A DNA stretch of 64,000 nucleotides from Bradyrhizobium prioriisuperbiae (GCF_032397745.1 NZ_CP135921.1:3162001-3226000); one strand, 5' to 3'. Shown: positions 9,664 to 18,467, counted from the first letter of the stretch. The notes: a model not told the origin generated them from the letters alone. Made by a program: numbers and translations.

Positions 9664-10812
9664 ATGGATTTTGATCTGTCCGAGGAGCAGCGGCTTCTCA
9701 AGGAAAGCGTCGACGGGTTGCTCGCCGATTCCTACGATTTCGAACAGCGCAAGAAATACGGCGCGGAAAAGGGCGGCTGGAGCAAGTCCCTGTGGGGCAA
9801 GCTCTCGGAGCAGGGCCTGCTGGGTCTGCCGTTCACCGAAGAGGACGGCGGCTTCGGCGCCGGCCCGGTCGAGACCATGATCGTCATGGAAGCGCTGGGA
9901 CGGGCCCTGATGCTCGAGCCGTATCTGGCGACGGTGGTGCTCGGCGGCGGCTTTCTCCGCCGGGGTGGCTCCGCCGCGCAGAAGGCGGCTTATCTGCCCT
10001 CGATCATCGATGGCTCGAAAACCCTGGCGTTTGCGCAGCTCGAGAAGAACTCCCGCTACGATCTCGCCGATGTCGCGACCACGGCAAAGAAGAGCGGCGC
10101 GGGCTTCGTGATCGACGGCGAGAAGTTCGTCGTGATCCACGGCGACACGGCCGACACCCTGATCGTCACCGCCCGCACCAAGGGCGGGCAGCGCGATCAC
10201 AACGGGATCGGCGTGTTCCTGGTGCCGGCCAATGCCAGCGGCGTCCGTATCAAAGGCTATCAGACCCAGGACGGCTTGCGTGCCGCCGACATCACGCTCG
10301 CAGGCGTCGAGATCGGCGCGGATGCGGCGATCGGCGATCCCGAGAACGCACTGCCGCTGATCGAGCAGGTCGTCGATGACGCGCGCATCGCGCTGTGCGC
10401 CGAAGCGGTCGGCGCGATGGAAGAGTCGCTCAAGACCACGGTCGAGTACCTCAAGACCCGCAACCAGTTCGGCGTGGCGATCGGCACCTTCCAGTCGCTG
10501 CAGCACCGCGGCTCGGATATGTTCGTGGCGCTGGAGCAGGCCCGCAGCATGTCGTATTTCGCGACCATGGCCGGCGCTTTCACCGATCCCAAGGAACGCG
10601 CCACGGCCGTTGCGGCGGCCAAGGTGCAGATCGGCCGTTCCGCGCGTTTTGTCGGGCAGCAGGCGATCCAGCTGCATGGCGGCGTCGGCATGACCATGGA
10701 GTTCAAGATCGGCCACTACTTCAAGCGGCTGACCATGATCGAAAGCCTGTTCGGCGACGCCGACTATCACCTGCGCCGCGTCAGCGAGCAGGGCGGGTTG
10801 TTGAAGGACTAA
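9664..10812 (+). CDS. pimD: Acyl-CoA dehydrogenase, small subunit (PimD-like)
   Basis: Second acyl-CoA dehydrogenase-family protein, 382 residues, 29 bases after pimC. It has the family fold, with QLHGGVGMTMEF and the flavin-side segment TRNQFGVAIGTFQSLQHR. At both known positions for the catalytic Glu it shows other residues (VVDDARIALCAEAV where PimC has GNERTN), so it is probably the structural or FAD-contributing partner of PimC. It is the last pim gene before the insertion element; its stop at 10812 lies 31 bases before the insertion point. Confidence 0.82.
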   Translation: MDFDLSEEQRLLKESVDGLLADSYDFEQRKKYGAEKGGWSKSLWGKLSEQGLLGLPFTEEDGGFGAGPVETMIVMEALGRALMLEPYLATVVLGGGFLRRGGSAAQKAAYLPSIIDGSKTLAFAQLEKNSRYDLADVATTAKKSGAGFVIDGEKFVVIHGDTADTLIVTARTKGGQRDHNGIGVFLVPANASGVRIKGYQTQDGLRAADITLAGVEIGADAAIGDPENALPLIEQVVDDARIALCAEAVGAMEESLKTTVEYLKTRNQFGVAIGTFQSLQHRGSDMFVALEQARSMSYFATMAGAFTDPKERATAVAAAKVQIGRSARFVGQQAIQLHGGVGMTMEFKIGHYFKRLTMIESLFGDADYHLRRVSEQGGLLKD

Positions 10813-10828
10813 ACGAAAGCTCGTGACT

Positions 10829-10843
10829 CGTAGGGTGGGTTAG
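10829..10843. repeat. Left arm of a split intergenic palindrome
   Basis: CGTAGGGTGGGTTAG here, joined to CC at 12351-12352, is the exact reverse complement of 12440-12456. These were the 17-bp outer arms of one palindromic element before the insertion sequence entered at TTAG. The GGGTGGGTTAG type of palindrome is, from general knowledge, common in intergenic regions of this family. Confidence 0.75.
10840..10843. repeat. Target-site duplication, left copy (TTAG)
   Basis: TTAG directly precedes the left end of the insertion element and recurs at 12347-12350 directly after its right end. It fits the 4-bp YTAR target preference known for IS701-family elements. Confidence 0.75.
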
Positions 10844-12346
10844 TCTTACTGCGTCATGATTTTTCTGCGCGTGGGTGATGCTGCGACGGCGCCGCAACAA
10901 GGGCATCGTATGATTGTTTTGCTGAGGGCCCGGCTCAACCGCACGCGCATGGTTGCGATCGAGTTCGGGACGTGGCGTTCAGGCCGCAAGGGCAGATCCT
11001 CTGGGTCGATAATTGTCGGGTAAGGGAGGGACCTGGACTGGCGCGGCGGAACAAGTTTCTGAGGGGGGAATCGTCGCCTGTTCGGCGATCAGGAAGCCGT
11101 AGGCCGCGATGCACAGGGTTGCGTGATGATGGAAGCCACGCCAGCCGCGCCCCTCGTAGTGACCGAGCCCGACCTCCTGCTTGAGCTCCTGATAGTCGCG
11201 CTCGATGCGCCAGCGCAGCTTGGCCAGATTGACGAGCTGCGTGAAGCTGACGTTCTCCGGCAGCGTGGCGAGCCAGTATTTGGTCGGCTCTGCTTCGCCC
11301 TCCGGCCATTCGATCAGCAGCCACTCCGGCGACAGCTTCTCGGGGATCAGTTTGTTGTACCCGACGCGGACACGCACCCGCGCAAAGCGCGAGGATAGCT
11401 GGTCGGCCGAGCCTTCCCGCCACGCCACCGTGCGCCAGGCCTGCTTCGGGAGACTGAGTGCCACTTTTTTGGCCGAGACCAGTTCGGGCTCGTCGCGGCG
11501 GCCGGTGTTGTTCATCGGCTTGTCCATCCGCCGCGGGCCGCTGCCAGGGGCCCACATCAAGATGGTCGGCACGATGCCGACCACGTAAGGCAAGCCCAAT
11601 TCTGTCATGCCGGCACGCAGCCGCGCGTCCCTGCCGTAGGCCGCATCCATCAGCGCGACGCCGCGTGGCAGACTGCTCTCGCAGGCCCAGCGGATTTGCT
11701 CCAGCGCGATCTGCGGCTTAGTCTTGAACTTGATCTGCTTCGGCACGCCTGCCTTCTTCCGCCGGGCACGATCCTTCGTCCAGGCTTCCGGCAAGTACAG
11801 CCGATAGGCCACCGGAAGGCTGGCGGCATGATTGGCGATCGAGAGCGACACCGCCACCTGGCAATTGGCCTGCTTGCCGAGCTGCCCGCAATATTGGTGG
11901 TGCACGCCGACCGAATGCTTGCCTTGCTTGGGGAACGAGGTGTCGTCGATGATCCACGCCTCGATCGGCCCGCTCTTCTCGATCGCCGGCAGCACCAAAT
12001 CGCGCACCTTGGTCAGCACGTCCTCGTCCGACCAGGCCGCGTTGGCGACAAAATGCAGCAACGACTGATGCTGTGCCGCCGTGCGCGCTGGAGCCGTCCG
12101 CGCCGCCATCGGCTCCACGCTCTTGCGTTCCCCAGGCAGCATCAGGCCCGTGCAATAGTCGCGCAGCGGTCTCGTCCGCTCCACGTGACCGATCACGCTT
12201 CCAAGACCGGCTACATACTCCGCAAACCGCGTTTCGCTATCCCCACCCTGATCGAGATTCATCCGGCCCTCCGCGCGCCAAATATTGAATCTCCTCAATT
12301 ACTTGATTCTCAGCCTCAATGACTGCGACCGTCTGACTCAGTAGGA
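10844..12346. mobile_element. IS701-family insertion sequence, apparently complete (1503 bp)
   Basis: The ends are imperfect inverted repeats: TCTTACTGCGTCA at the left and, read inward from the right, TCCTACTGAGTCA, matching at 11 of 13 positions. Both sides carry the TTAG duplication. A single intact transposase fills most of it, reading opposite to the pim genes. The length suits the family. It separates pimD from the SDR gene and interrupts a palindromic repeat; removing it and one TTAG restores a perfect 17-bp-arm palindrome, which supports these borders strongly. Confidence 0.85.
10979..12262 (-). CDS. IS701-family DDE transposase
   Basis: Transposase of 427 residues, full length for the family. 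The start is the ATG at 12262, with GGAGG 7 bases upstream; an upstream TTG at 12298 is possible but less likely. WIIDDTSFPKQGKHSVGV carries the first catalytic Asp, GVALMDAAYGRD the second, and WRIERDYQELKQEVGLGHYEGR the Glu-containing YREK-like region. No frameshift or stop is seen, so it may still be active. It reads leftward, against the pim operon. Confidence 0.88.
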   Translation of the reverse strand: MNLDQGGDSETRFAEYVAGLGSVIGHVERTRPLRDYCTGLMLPGERKSVEPMAARTAPARTAAQHQSLLHFVANAAWSDEDVLTKVRDLVLPAIEKSGPIEAWIIDDTSFPKQGKHSVGVHHQYCGQLGKQANCQVAVSLSIANHAASLPVAYRLYLPEAWTKDRARRKKAGVPKQIKFKTKPQIALEQIRWACESSLPRGVALMDAAYGRDARLRAGMTELGLPYVVGIVPTILMWAPGSGPRRMDKPMNNTGRRDEPELVSAKKVALSLPKQAWRTVAWREGSADQLSSRFARVRVRVGYNKLIPEKLSPEWLLIEWPEGEAEPTKYWLATLPENVSFTQLVNLAKLRWRIERDYQELKQEVGLGHYEGRGWRGFHHHATLCIAAYGFLIAEQATIPPSETCSAAPVQVPPLPDNYRPRGSALAA

Positions 12347-12350
12347 TTAG
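12347..12350. repeat. Target-site duplication, right copy (TTAG)
   Basis: Second copy of the TTAG found at 10840-10843, immediately outside the right inverted repeat of the insertion element. Confidence 0.75.
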
Positions 12351-12456
12351 CCGAAGGCGTAACCCACCACTTCACGTTGCGAAAGTAATGGTGGGTTACG
12401 CGGAGCCTGTCATCGGGCCGCGCTTCGCGCGGACCCGTTGGCTAACCCACCCTACG
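12351..12456. repeat. Body and right arm of the split palindromic repeat
   Basis: Contains an inner hairpin with 13-bp arms, GCGTAACCCACCA (12357-12369) and TGGTGGGTTACGC (12389-12401), a second GC-rich imperfect hairpin around 12414-12436, and the outer right arm GGCTAACCCACCCTACG (12440-12456). Together with 10829-10843 it made one element of about 121 bp. It looks like a composite REP/RIME-type intergenic element. Confidence 0.7.
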
Positions 12457-12488
12457 GCTCACAGCCAAAACAAAAACAAGAGGCCATC

Positions 12489-13262
12489 ATGAACGGCACG
12501 CCTTTCGACCTCACCGGCAAGGTCGCCATCGTCACTGGATCGAGTCGCGGCATCGGCCGCGCCTCGGCCGAACTGCTGGCGAAGATGGGCGCCAAGGTCG
12601 TGATCTCCAGCCGCAAGGCCGAGGCCTGCCAGGCCGTCGCCGACGGCATCGCCAGGGACGGCGGCGATGCCCATGTCATCCCCTGCAACATCAGCCGGCG
12701 CGAAGAGGTGCAGGCGCTGGTGGAGGGCACGGTCAAACACTACGGCCGGCTCGATATCCTGGTCTGCAATGCCGCGGTGAATCCGTATTACGGGCCGCTG
12801 CTCGACATCACCGACGAAGCCTTCGACAAGATCATGGGCGCCAACGTCAAGAGCAACATCTGGCTCTGCGGCCTGGCGATCCCGAAAATGGTTGAGCGCG
12901 GCGGCGGCTCCGTCGTCATCATCTCCAGCATCGGCGGTCTGCGCGGTTCCACCGTGATCGGCGCCTACGGCATCTCCAAGGCGGCGGATTTCGCGCTCGC
13001 CCGCAGCCTCGCCGGCGAATGGGGCCCGCAGAACGTGCGGGTGAACTGCATCGCGCCGGGGCTGGTGAAGACCGATTTCGCCCGTGCGCTGTGGGAGAAC
13101 GAAGACCTGCTCAAGCGCCGCACCGCCACCACGCCGCTGCGCCGGATCGGCGAACCGCACGAGATTGCCGGCGCCGTGGTGTATCTGGCCTCCGACGCCT
13201 CCACCTTCATGACCGGCCAGACCATCGTGATCGACGGCGGCGTCACCACCGCGGCGGTTTAG
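12489..13262 (+). CDS. Short-chain dehydrogenase/reductase, displaced from the pim operon
   Basis: SDR of 257 residues with the NAD(P) motif TGSSRGIGRA, the NAAVN element and the catalytic Tyr-x3-Lys in GAYGISKAADF; the C-terminus IVIDGGVTT is typical. The ATG at 12489 is chosen because an upstream TTG at 12438 would start inside the repeat. Before the insertion this gene followed pimD by about 170 bases, the position of the last pim gene; whether it is the pimE equivalent cannot be decided here. The insertion probably uncouples it from the pim promoter. Confidence 0.85.
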   Translation: MNGTPFDLTGKVAIVTGSSRGIGRASAELLAKMGAKVVISSRKAEACQAVADGIARDGGDAHVIPCNISRREEVQALVEGTVKHYGRLDILVCNAAVNPYYGPLLDITDEAFDKIMGANVKSNIWLCGLAIPKMVERGGGSVVIISSIGGLRGSTVIGAYGISKAADFALARSLAGEWGPQNVRVNCIAPGLVKTDFARALWENEDLLKRRTATTPLRRIGEPHEIAGAVVYLASDASTFMTGQTIVIDGGVTTAAV

Positions 13263-13277
13263 CCGGGGCGTTTCGCT

Positions 13278-13697
13278 TCACCCGTTCCAAGGATTGATGA
13301 GCGTCAGCCCCACGTCTGCGAAATCGTCGACGTTGCGCGTGGCAAGCTTTGCGCCGCGTGAGATCGTGATGGCAGCGATTTGTGCGTCGAACTGGCTGAT
13401 CGGCCGCCCAGCGCGGCGTCGCCCGCTTGCGAGCAGCGCATAGGCGTTAGCGGCGTCGCTATCAAATGGCAGAATACGGCCGGCAAAATCATCTTCGAAT
13501 ATCGGCAGGATCGCGGCCTCGAGGTCGCGGCGCCGCCGGCCATCAGGTAGCAACCGCAATCCGTAGAGCACCTCGGCCTGGGTGATCGTCGTGGTGAAAA
13601 CGGAGGAGGGCGGTAGTGCGCCGAGCCAGGCTTCGACGGTCTTCTGCGGCATCGGCGTCAGCATTTCGGAAATGATATTGGTATCGAGCACGATCAT
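13278..13697 (-). CDS. fitB: PIN-domain toxin, FitB/VapC type
   Basis: Ribonuclease toxin of 139 residues. The PIN acidic residues are all present: Asp5 in MIVLDTNIISE, Glu42 in ITQAEVLYG, Asp104 in SQFDAQIAAI and Asp124/125 in TRNVDDF, so it should be catalytically intact. The GLRLLPDGRRR segment and overall sequence favour the FitB branch. It overlaps the antitoxin gene by 4 bases. Targets are usually tRNA or rRNA for this family; not knowable here. Confidence 0.85.
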   Translation of the reverse strand: MIVLDTNIISEMLTPMPQKTVEAWLGALPPSSVFTTTITQAEVLYGLRLLPDGRRRRDLEAAILPIFEDDFAGRILPFDSDAANAYALLASGRRRAGRPISQFDAQIAAITISRGAKLATRNVDDFADVGLTLINPWNG

Positions 13698-13942
13698 TCG
13701 CTGAAATCCACTCGCTCGCGAATCGGTTCGCGGGAGGGGATCTGCAGAGTGACGCCGCCGGTTGGTGCGATGCGGGTGCGGATGGCCTTGGCCAGGTTGC
13801 GTGGCTCACGGGGTTTGGTCGCCAGGGCTGCGCGCAAAATGTCCCGGGCTTCATCTTCCATCGAGCGGCCGTGGATGGCGGCGCGCATGCGCAGCTGAGC
13901 CTTCAATTGTTCGTCGATGTTGCGGATGATCATGCTTGCCAT
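13694..13942 (-). CDS. fitA: Ribbon-helix-helix antitoxin, FitA type
   Basis: Antitoxin of 82 residues. The N-terminus MASMIIRNIDEQLKAQLR is a ribbon-helix-helix DNA-binding domain, followed by HGRSMEDEARDILRAAL. The C-terminal part, with TRIAPTGGVTLQIPSREP, would bind and block the PIN toxin. A second Met at residue 4 is a possible start. It is first in the two-gene operon and sits just downstream of an inverted repeat that overlaps the -10, which fits autorepression. Confidence 0.84.
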   Translation of the reverse strand: MASMIIRNIDEQLKAQLRMRAAIHGRSMEDEARDILRAALATKPREPRNLAKAIRTRIAPTGGVTLQIPSREPIRERVDFSE

Positions 13943-13957
13943 GGCATTCGTCCTTTT

Positions 13958-13997
13958 ATCAATGATAGCATATATATCATTGATATCATTTTTGCAA
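13958..13997 (-). promoter_or_regulatory. fitAB promoter with overlapping operator
   Basis: On the minus strand, -35 TTGCAA (13992-13997) is followed by a 17-base spacer and -10 TATATG (13969-13974). The 10-bp inverted repeat ATCAATGATA (13958-13967) / TATCATTGAT (13975-13984) brackets the -10 exactly, so antitoxin binding would block RNA polymerase. The start codon is at 13942, about 27 bases from the -10. Confidence 0.65.
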
Positions 13998-14063
13998 GCG
14001 GGGCTTCTTGGATCGCCCAGGCTGCAAAGCGCTGTTACCCGCCACGCAATGCATCTCTCATGC

Positions 14064-15389
14064 CTACGGAATCGGATAGCCCTTCCACAACCATTCCAGC
14101 GCCGCCGGCAACAGCTGTGCGATGGCCGGGCGGTCGACGTGTTTGGCGTTGCGCACGAACAGGAACTGGTAGTGATAGCCCTTGTCCGCGAGCACCTTCG
14201 CCATCAGTTGGTTCGACAAGGTCCAGTCGTGCATGCCGTCGGGGATGGTTGGATTTGGATAGAACAGGTCCTGGTCGCCGACCATGAACCAGAAGCGGAT
14301 CGGCTTGGCCGGCGCGGCTGTTATCAGCGGCGTGCCCGGTGGCTCCGATGGCGTGAGCACGCCCGCTTTGACGGTGAGGTTGGGGCCGGCCGGGCCCGCC
14401 CACGGGCTGTGATATTCCCAGGCGCCGCCGCGCAGCGAGGGATCGTGCGGCCATTGCTGGTTCACCATGGTTGGAGAGAATGCCAGCACTCGCTGATAGA
14501 GCTCGGGATGAAACCACGCCATGTTGAAGGCTGCCGAGCCGCTCGAACTCAGGCCCATGGTCGCGCGTCCCTCGGGGTTTTTCGTGAGCTTGATGTCGGC
14601 GCGCTGCTCGACCAGCGGCAACACCTCGCGCTCGACGAACTGGGCGTAGGTCCCCGACACCGTGTCGTATTCGCGGCCGCGCTGGCTGCCCTGGGCGTCC
14701 TGGCCGCCGTTGCCGATCTGGATGGCGATCATCGGCGGCACGCGGCGTTGTGCGATCAGGTTGTCGAGGGCGGTGGCGAGATGCTTGTAGGCGGTGGACC
14801 CGCCGTCGCCGACCACGATGAATGGCAACTCCGTGCCGCGCACATATTGCGCCGGGATATAAACCTCGACCGTGCGGGTCCAGGTGCCGGGATGGCTTGA
14901 TGTCACCACCATGTGCGACTTGTCGTCCGGCGCCGTCGTCGCCATGATCGAGCTGTTGCTGCAGCCCGCGATGTCGTCACGGATCAAGCCGGGGTTGTAG
15001 ATCACGCTGTCCTTTGACGACATGGTGAAAGATGTGATCGTGCCGCGCAGCACGCCATCCTTGGCAATGGTCTCGGGGGCCGGTGTGTGGGTCGGGCCGA
15101 TAATGAAATTTCCCTCGGCGCCGGGAGGCGGCAGTGTACCGTCGGGCAGCTCCGTCGCGCGCGGATAGTTCGGATTTGATGGATCGCGGGTCGGCGGCGC
15201 GGTCTTGAAATCGAGGCCAGTCGTGTCAATGAAGAAGGGTGCCGCCTTGTCGGTGGTGTTGGCGCCGGGAGGAACGGCCATGTTCTGGGTGACGCAGCCC
15301 GTCTGGGCCGGGGTCTGAGCCGAAGCTGCCGGTATGAGCCAGGCGGCAGACATCAGCGTCCCGGTGAGGGCGGCCAAGAGGGCGTTCAT
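14064..15389 (-). CDS. Exported esterase-family alpha/beta hydrolase
   Basis: Protein of 441 residues from the ATG at 15389 (GGGAGA upstream). It starts with a signal peptide (MNALLAALTGTLMSAAWLIPAASAQ), so it acts in the periplasm or outside. The C-terminal half resembles the putative-esterase (enterochelin esterase-like) family: LPFIVVGDGGS, then GLSSSGSAAFNMAW with Ser281 the probable nucleophile, and a late NAKHVDRPA that may hold the catalytic His. Residues 26-120 are Pro-rich. Substrate unknown; siderophore or simple ester hydrolysis are both possible. It is divergent from glpK. Confidence 0.72.
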   Translation of the reverse strand: MNALLAALTGTLMSAAWLIPAASAQTPAQTGCVTQNMAVPPGANTTDKAAPFFIDTTGLDFKTAPPTRDPSNPNYPRATELPDGTLPPPGAEGNFIIGPTHTPAPETIAKDGVLRGTITSFTMSSKDSVIYNPGLIRDDIAGCSNSSIMATTAPDDKSHMVVTSSHPGTWTRTVEVYIPAQYVRGTELPFIVVGDGGSTAYKHLATALDNLIAQRRVPPMIAIQIGNGGQDAQGSQRGREYDTVSGTYAQFVEREVLPLVEQRADIKLTKNPEGRATMGLSSSGSAAFNMAWFHPELYQRVLAFSPTMVNQQWPHDPSLRGGAWEYHSPWAGPAGPNLTVKAGVLTPSEPPGTPLITAAPAKPIRFWFMVGDQDLFYPNPTIPDGMHDWTLSNQLMAKVLADKGYHYQFLFVRNAKHVDRPAIAQLLPAALEWLWKGYPIP

Positions 15390-15596
15390 TGTTTTCTCCC
15401 GGAGGCGGCGAGTCTTTTTTGAGCCCGTTTGACGCAAAGTATGTCGGCCCGTCACGGGCGGTCAATTCTCATGGGATTCTGCTGAGGTTTTGGTCGCAAT
15501 CGAGCGATGCAAGCTCACGGGTTGGGTTGACGCCAGCGTCGACAATCGCTTTGTTTGCGATTAACGCTCCAAACGAAACTTGCCCGAGGAAACACC

Positions 15597-17105
15597 ATGG
15601 CGTCCCATATTCTTGCGATCGATCAGGGCACGACATCGTCCCGCGCCATCGTGTTCCGGGCCGACATCTCCATCGCCGCTCAGGCGCAGCAGGAATTCCC
15701 CCAGCACTTCCCCGCCTCGGGCTGGGTCGAGCATGAGCCGGACGATATCTGGAATTCCACCATCGCCACCTGCCGCGAGGCGCTGTTGAAGGCCGACATT
15801 CTGGCGTCCGACGTCGCCGCCATCGGTATCACCAACCAGCGCGAAACCACCGTGGTGTGGGATCGCGCCACAGGGCAGGCGGTACACCGCGCCATTGTCT
15901 GGCAGGACCGCCGCACCGCGGATGTCTGCGCCAAGCTGAAGGCCGAGGGGCACGAGCCGGCGATTGTCGAAAAGACCGGGCTGATCATCGATCCTTATTT
16001 CTCCGGCACCAAGGTGGCCTGGATCCTCGATCACACCCCCGGCGCCCGTGCGCGTGCCGAGCGCGGTGAACTCCTGTTCGGCACCGTCGATTGCTACCTG
16101 TTGTGGCGGCTCACCGGCGGCCGGGTGCACGCCACCGACGCCACCAATGCGTCACGCACCCTGATGTTTAACATCCACACCGGTGTCTGGGACGACGAAC
16201 TGCTGAAGATCCTGCGGGTGCCGCGCTCGATGCTGCCGGAGGTGAAGGATTCCTCTGCGATGTTCGGCGAAACCACGCCCGATCTGTTTGACGGCGTGAT
16301 TGCGATCCGTGGCATTGCCGGGGACCAGCAGGCCGCCACCATCGGCCAGGCCTGCTTCACCCCGGGCATGATGAAGTCCACGTATGGCACCGGCTGCTTC
16401 GCCCTGCTCAACACCGGCACGACGCCGGTGGCCTCGAAGAACAAGCTGCTCACCACCGTCGCCTACCAGCTGAACGGCAAGCGCACCTATGCGCTGGAAG
16501 GTTCGATCTTTGTCGCCGGCTCGTCGGTGCAGTGGCTGCGCGATGGACTGGGCATCATCAAGCACGCCAGTGAGACCGGTCCCTTGGCGGACCAGTCCGA
16601 CCATATGCAGTCGGTGTATCTGGTGCCGGCCTTCGTCGGTCTTGGCGCGCCCTACTGGAATCCGAGGGTGCGCGGCGGACTGTTCGGGCTCACCCGCAAC
16701 ACTGGCCCCGCCGAGCTTGCGCACGCAGCGCTTGAGAGCGTCTGTTACCAGACCCATGATCTGTGGGCGGCGATGCGCGCGGACTGGCCGGAGGCGGCAG
16801 AAGCCAACACCGTGCTGCGGGTCGATGGCGGTATGACCGCTTCGGACTGGACCATGCAGCGTCTCGCCGACCTGCTCGATGCTCCGGTCGATCGCCCGAT
16901 GATCCAGGAGACCACCGCGCTGGGAGCGGCCTATCTCGCCGGTCTCGGCGCCGGCATCTATCCCGAACCGAAACGTTTCGCCGACAACTGGCGGCTCGAA
17001 CATCGCTTCAAGCCGAACATGAGCGAAGCCACCCGCACGCGAAAACTCAGGGGCTGGAGCCAGGCAGTGAAGGGCCTGCTCGCCAGCGATCCCGGCGAGG
17101 ACTAG
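15597..17105 (+). CDS. glpK: Glycerol kinase
   Basis: Phosphorylates glycerol to glycerol 3-phosphate in the cytoplasm; 502 residues, normal for GlpK. The ATG at 15597 follows a CGAGGA site and gives the family N-terminus [17 protein letters not shown]. Further signatures are [37 protein letters not shown] and the C-terminal [20 protein letters not shown]. No glpD, glpF or glpR is adjacent. A short inverted repeat, AATCGC-N7-GCGATT (15544-15562), lies just upstream and could be an operator. Confidence 0.95.
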   Translation: MASHILAIDQGTTSSRAIVFRADISIAAQAQQEFPQHFPASGWVEHEPDDIWNSTIATCREALLKADILASDVAAIGITNQRETTVVWDRATGQAVHRAIVWQDRRTADVCAKLKAEGHEPAIVEKTGLIIDPYFSGTKVAWILDHTPGARARAERGELLFGTVDCYLLWRLTGGRVHATDATNASRTLMFNIHTGVWDDELLKILRVPRSMLPEVKDSSAMFGETTPDLFDGVIAIRGIAGDQQAATIGQACFTPGMMKSTYGTGCFALLNTGTTPVASKNKLLTTVAYQLNGKRTYALEGSIFVAGSSVQWLRDGLGIIKHASETGPLADQSDHMQSVYLVPAFVGLGAPYWNPRVRGGLFGLTRNTGPAELAHAALESVCYQTHDLWAAMRADWPEAAEANTVLRVDGGMTASDWTMQRLADLLDAPVDRPMIQETTALGAAYLAGLGAGIYPEPKRFADNWRLEHRFKPNMSEATRTRKLRGWSQAVKGLLASDPGED

Positions 17106-17114
17106 GCGAGGCAT

Positions 17115-17729
17115 ATGCTGGCAAACGGCTACACCGACATTCCACCCGGCAAAGTGCCCGCCGTTGTCACCCATCTGGAGATGCATGCGCGTCCATCTTT
17201 GGGCGCCGATCCATCAGGCCCGTGGCAACTGCGCCGCGTTCAATCCCCCGACCTCGACTGGTTCCGCGGCCTGTTCCGCCATGTCGGAGAGCGCTGGCTG
17301 TGGTCGTCACGGTTGAAAATGACGGACCATGACCTCGCCGGGATCATTCACGCTGACGGCGTCGAGATTTATGCCGTGGAGAGCGAGGGCCGCGACGAAG
17401 GCCTGCTCGAGCTCGACTTCCGTAAATCCGGTGCCTGCGAAATTTCGTTCTTCGGTCTCGCGACGCCGCTGATCGGCCGCGGCGCCGGCCGTTGGCTGAT
17501 GAACTGCGCGCTGGAACGGGCGTGGTCGGCGGACATCTCCCGTGTCTGGCTGCACACCTGCACCTTCGATCATCCCGCCGCGCTCGCCTTCTATCAGCGA
17601 TGCGGCTTCCGCCCGTTTCGCCGCCAGATCGAGATCGTGGACGATGCCAGGCTGCTCGGCATCCTGCCGCGCACGGCCGCGCCGCATGTTCCCCTGATTG
17701 ATCCCTCGGCAACGGAGCAAATATCATGA
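17115..17729 (+). CDS. GNAT-family N-acetyltransferase
   Basis: Protein of 204 residues. The acetyl-CoA binding turn is GRGAGRWLMNCAL (about residues 119-131), followed by VWLHTCTFDHPAALAFYQRCGF, the classical C-terminal GNAT strand and helix. The first 40 residues are family-variable. It starts 10 bases after glpK and overlaps the GST gene by 4 bases, suggesting one transcript. The acceptor substrate cannot be inferred. Confidence 0.8.
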   Translation: MLANGYTDIPPGKVPAVVTHLEMHARPSLGADPSGPWQLRRVQSPDLDWFRGLFRHVGERWLWSSRLKMTDHDLAGIIHADGVEIYAVESEGRDEGLLELDFRKSGACEISFFGLATPLIGRGAGRWLMNCALERAWSADISRVWLHTCTFDHPAALAFYQRCGFRPFRRQIEIVDDARLLGILPRTAAPHVPLIDPSATEQIS

Positions 17730-18355
17730 TCCTGATCGGACAATACGATTCACCGTTCGTCCGTCGGGTCGCGATTGCGCTGCGGTTGTACGATCTTCCG
17801 TTCGAACACCGTCCGTGGTCGACCTTTGGCGATGCCGATAAGATTGCGCCGTTCAATCCGCTGCGCCGGGTGCCGACGCTCGTGCTCGATGATGGCGAGG
17901 TCGTGATCGAAAGCGGGACGATCCTGGATTATCTCGACGAACTGGTGGGACCCGAGACGGCGCTGTTGCCGGCCAAGGGGCCGCCCCGCCGACAGGCGTT
18001 GAAAATCTGTGCGCTGGCGACAGGCCTCGGCGACAAGGCGGTCAGTCTCATTTACGAGCGGCTGCTGCACACCGAGAAATCGCAGATCTGGATTGAACGC
18101 TGCCAGATCCAGATCGCAGCCGTGCTCGATGTGCTGGAGGCGGACAGAGGCAGCCGCACGTCGCAATGGTGGTTTGGCGACCGCATCGGCCACGCCGACA
18201 TCGCGGTGGCCTGCGTGCTCCGCATAACCTGGGAAGCGCATCCCGGTGTGTTCGACCAGGCCCGCTGGCTGAAGCTCGCGGCACATGCCGCCGCCTGCGA
18301 GGCGCTGCCGCCGTTCCAGCAGATCGCGCAGCCGTTCAGCCCACCAAACTCTTGA
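17726..18355 (+). CDS. Glutathione S-transferase family protein
   Basis: Protein of 209 residues with an N-terminal thioredoxin-like domain (MILIGQYDSPFVRRVAIALR, in which Ser9 is the likely glutathione-activating residue; NPLRRVPTLVLDDGEVVIES is the glutathione-binding edge) and an all-helical C-terminal domain. The start overlaps the acetyltransferase stop (ATGA). Cytoplasmic conjugation or isomerisation is expected. A palindromic repeat element follows about 110 bases downstream. Confidence 0.82.
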   Translation: MILIGQYDSPFVRRVAIALRLYDLPFEHRPWSTFGDADKIAPFNPLRRVPTLVLDDGEVVIESGTILDYLDELVGPETALLPAKGPPRRQALKICALATGLGDKAVSLIYERLLHTEKSQIWIERCQIQIAAVLDVLEADRGSRTSQWWFGDRIGHADIAVACVLRITWEAHPGVFDQARWLKLAAHAAACEALPPFQQIAQPFSPPNS

Positions 18356-18467
18356 TCGGCCCGGATGCCGCGCGCGCCCTGAAGTAACCTGGTTTCGTTG
18401 TCGTAACCACAGCCGTATGTTATTCGCGCTGTGACCGATATTGAAATCGGACATGGACTGCGTTTGA

